Made by a program: the position numbers and the translations under genes. The notes beneath the pieces were generated by a model that had not been told where the DNA came from, did no database searches, and saw nothing but the letters and a program-made list of their open reading frames with translations. Positions 5,932-7,262 of a stretch of DNA of 7,262 nt are shown piece by piece. Numbering within the stretch: the first letter of the stretch is position 1; each line of letters begins with the position of its first letter. Source of the DNA: Trueperaceae bacterium (GTDB lineage: Bacteria; Deinococcota; Deinococci; Deinococcales; Trueperaceae); the NCBI GenBank assembly GCA_007130445.1, contig SLSM01000330.1, positions 1-7,262 of the forward strand. The letters are read 5' to 3'.

Positions 5932-7262
5932 TCACGGATCGACCGCTCGGCGGCCGTTCCTGTCCGCCGCGTCGGCGGCGTCGTCGTCGACGACACGGGT
6001 CGTGCCGAGCCGTTCGTCCTCGTCGCGCGCCTCGGCCGCGTCGCGCGCCTCGGCCTGTCGAACGACCGCGATGGCCTCGTCTGTGTCGTGCCCTGCGAGC
6101 CGCCGCCGCACGCCCAGGCGCTGCAGCCGCAACCGCGTACGGGCGTTGGCGCCGACGACGTCGAGCGTGAGGCCCATGGCCGCGGCTTGGTCCTGGAGCC
6201 CGGCCAGCACGAGCGCCGCGTCGAGGTCGACGTGGCCGACGTGCGATAGGTCGAGGCGCCAGGGGCGTTCGTCGCGATGCCGGTTCCACAGCCCACGCAC
6301 GGCGTCCTCGAGCTGCGTCGCGGAGGCGAACCAGAGCACGCCGCGCACGTTCACGACGTGGCGTCCGCCGTCGCTGATGTGTTCGATCTCGACGCGGCTC
6401 TCGCGCAGCAGATGCACCAGCACCGCGATCGCCACGCCGGCGAGCACCGCCTGATCGACGCGCGGCTCGAGCAGCAGCGTGAGCGCCAGCGTGGTCCAGG
6501 CGATGCTGGCCTGGGTCCGGCCGAGCCGCCACAGGGTGGCGACAGGTTGGAGCCGTACCAGGTCGCGGACCGCCGCGATCACGACGCCCGCCAGCACGGC
6601 GCGGGGCAGGTCGGTCAGGAGCGGGGCGAAGGCGACCAGGCCGAGTGCGGTGAGGCCCGTGACCAGTCCCGACCAGCGCGTCACGCCGCCGGCGAGGTGG
6701 AAGAGCGCGCCGCGCGAGAAGCTGGCGCCGACCGGGTACGCGCCGAAGGCGCCGGCGCCGAGGTTGGCGAACCCCTGGCTCAAGAGCCCGCGGTTCGGGT
6801 CCCAGCGGCGGTGTCGGTCGGCGAAGCGCCGCGCGATCGCCACCGGCTCCGCGAAGCCGACGAGCGCGATGACGAGCGCGCCGACGACGAGTTGCGGCAG
6901 CAGGTGCCACGGCAGCGCCAGCTGGAGCCGCGGCCAGGCCGACCCGATGTCACCGATCGCGGGCCCCAACACGCCGCCGCCCAGCCGCGACACGACGATC
7001 CCCAGCACGACCGCGATCAAGGCGCCCGGTACGAGCGGGTGGATGCGGCGCGCGCCCTGGATCAGGGCCACGGTCGTGACGGCGGCGGCGAGCGCACCCC
7101 ACGACCACTGCTCCGGCCGGCCGAGCGCCTGCGCCGCTCGGCCGAGCAGGCTGAGCCCGGTGGCCGACGTACCGAGCGCGGCTGGCACCTGCGACGCCAC
7201 GATCAACATCGCGGTGGCGAGCGTGAAGCCGCGCAGCACCGGTTGCGAGAGCACGAACGCGA
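5932..7262 (-). CDS. SulP-family inorganic anion transporter with STAS domain (5' partial)
   Basis: The frame is open to the window edge on the minus strand, with its stop at 5932-5934; at least 443 residues are present and the N-terminal transmembrane helices lie beyond 7262. Numbering from GTG 7254, residues 1-285 hold repeated hydrophobic segments and the SulP region ANLGAGAFGAYPVGASFSRG (163-182), followed by TRWSGLVTGLTAL and LPRAVLAGVVIAA. Residues about 288-400 form a STAS domain (NVRGVLWFASATQLEDAV, then LDLSHVGHVDLDAALVL). SulP proteins move sulfate, bicarbonate or other anions across the inner membrane, by proton or sodium symport or by exchange; the anion here is unknown. The usual DPNQEL motif reads DPNRGL, losing a conserved Glu. 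In the STAS domain the serine found after the Asp in phosphorylatable STAS proteins is Leu (L344). The C-terminal 40 residues are highly charged and probably disordered. Confidence 0.88.
   Translation of the reverse strand, partial: AFVLSQPVLRGFTLATAMLIVASQVPAALGTSATGLSLLGRAAQALGRPEQWSWGALAAAVTTVALIQGARRIHPLVPGALIAVVLGIVVSRLGGGVLGPAIGDIGSAWPRLQLALPWHLLPQLVVGALVIALVGFAEPVAIARRFADRHRRWDPNRGLLSQGFANLGAGAFGAYPVGASFSRGALFHLAGGVTRWSGLVTGLTALGLVAFAPLLTDLPRAVLAGVVIAAVRDLVRLQPVATLWRLGRTQASIAWTTLALTLLLEPRVDQAVLAGVAIAVLVHLLRESRVEIEHISDGGRHVVNVRGVLWFASATQLEDAVRGLWNRHRDERPWRLDLSHVGHVDLDAALVLAGLQDQAAAMGLTLDVVGANARTRLRLQRLGVRRRLAGHDTDEAIAVVRQAEARDAAEARDEDERLGTTRVVDDDAADAADRNGRRAVDP
6021..6056 (-). repeat. 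18-bp tandem duplication in the transporter tail
   Basis: Two adjacent 18-base units (6021-6038 and 6039-6056) differ only at the last base. On the minus strand they encode AEARDE-like and AEARDA-like hexapeptides within the charged C-terminal tail of the SulP protein. The unit is a multiple of three, so copy-number change keeps the frame. Confidence 0.8.

Noticed and set aside
5914..5969. Possible shared terminator between the convergent methyltransferase and transporter genes (CGGTC/GACCG pairing, and CGGCGG/CCGCCG at 5948-5969).
   Set aside because: The stems are only 5-6 bases, the loops are 10 bases or more, there is no T-tract, and the second stem lies inside the transporter coding sequence. 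Chance pairing is enough to explain them.
4848..6170. A plus-strand open frame of 440 codons across the methyltransferase and the end of the transporter gene.
   Set aside because: It is Arg/Ala/Gly-rich, out of frame with the methyltransferase, and crosses into the convergent gene. It is a composition shadow.
5924..6910. A second minus-strand open frame overlapping the SulP gene.
   Set aside because: It is extremely Arg-rich with no hydrophobic segments, while the other frame gives a clear SulP-STAS protein.
1..7262. Search for CRISPR arrays, tRNA genes, transposase genes or attachment-site repeats.
   Set aside because: No spaced direct repeats, tRNA-like cloverleaf, transposase motif or flanking inverted repeats were seen, and coding sequence fills nearly the whole window.

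Overview
The window is a GC-rich piece of bacterial chromosome (G/C-ending codons, GTG and TTG starts, Arg/Ala-rich shadow frames everywhere). This fits a high-GC actinobacterium, possibly a deep-branching one. That placement is inference from composition and gene style; no rRNA or tRNA is present to test it.

Layout. Positions 1-181 hold the 3' end of a gene that reads as recA. After a 78-base gap comes a run of five plus-strand genes. They are a DHDPS/NAL-superfamily lyase (260-1177), an RraA/HMG-aldolase-family protein (1241-1918), a fused gamma-alpha subunit (1940-3757) and a thiamine-diphosphate beta subunit (3759-4796) of a 2-oxoacid:acceptor oxidoreductase, and a class I SAM-dependent methyltransferase (4813-5913). 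A minus-strand SulP-type anion transporter with a C-terminal STAS domain converges on them (stop at 5932, 5' end beyond 7262). No intergenic stretch exceeds 80 bases. I see no tRNA, CRISPR array, insertion sequence or phage gene.

How the genes may work together. The oxidoreductase subunits are separated by one base, with a strong Shine-Dalgarno sequence inside the end of the alpha gene, so they almost certainly form one heteromeric enzyme. It should oxidatively decarboxylate a 2-oxoacid to an acyl-CoA and reduce ferredoxin. The two upstream enzymes belong to families that make or cleave 2-oxoacids, often giving pyruvate. A plausible reading is a small catabolic module in which the lyase and aldolase feed a 2-oxoacid to the oxidoreductase. 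The substrate cannot be read from sequence. The lyase has His where DHDPS/NAL enzymes have their catalytic Tyr, and the RraA-like protein has Ala at an acidic position linked to aldolase activity, so both are probably not the textbook enzymes. The methyltransferase may be co-transcribed but has no obvious role in such a pathway.

The best lead is the combination of atypical lyase, RraA-like protein and two-subunit oxidoreductase. I found no clearly new class of system; the families are all recognisable, and the novelty, if any, is in the pathway they form.
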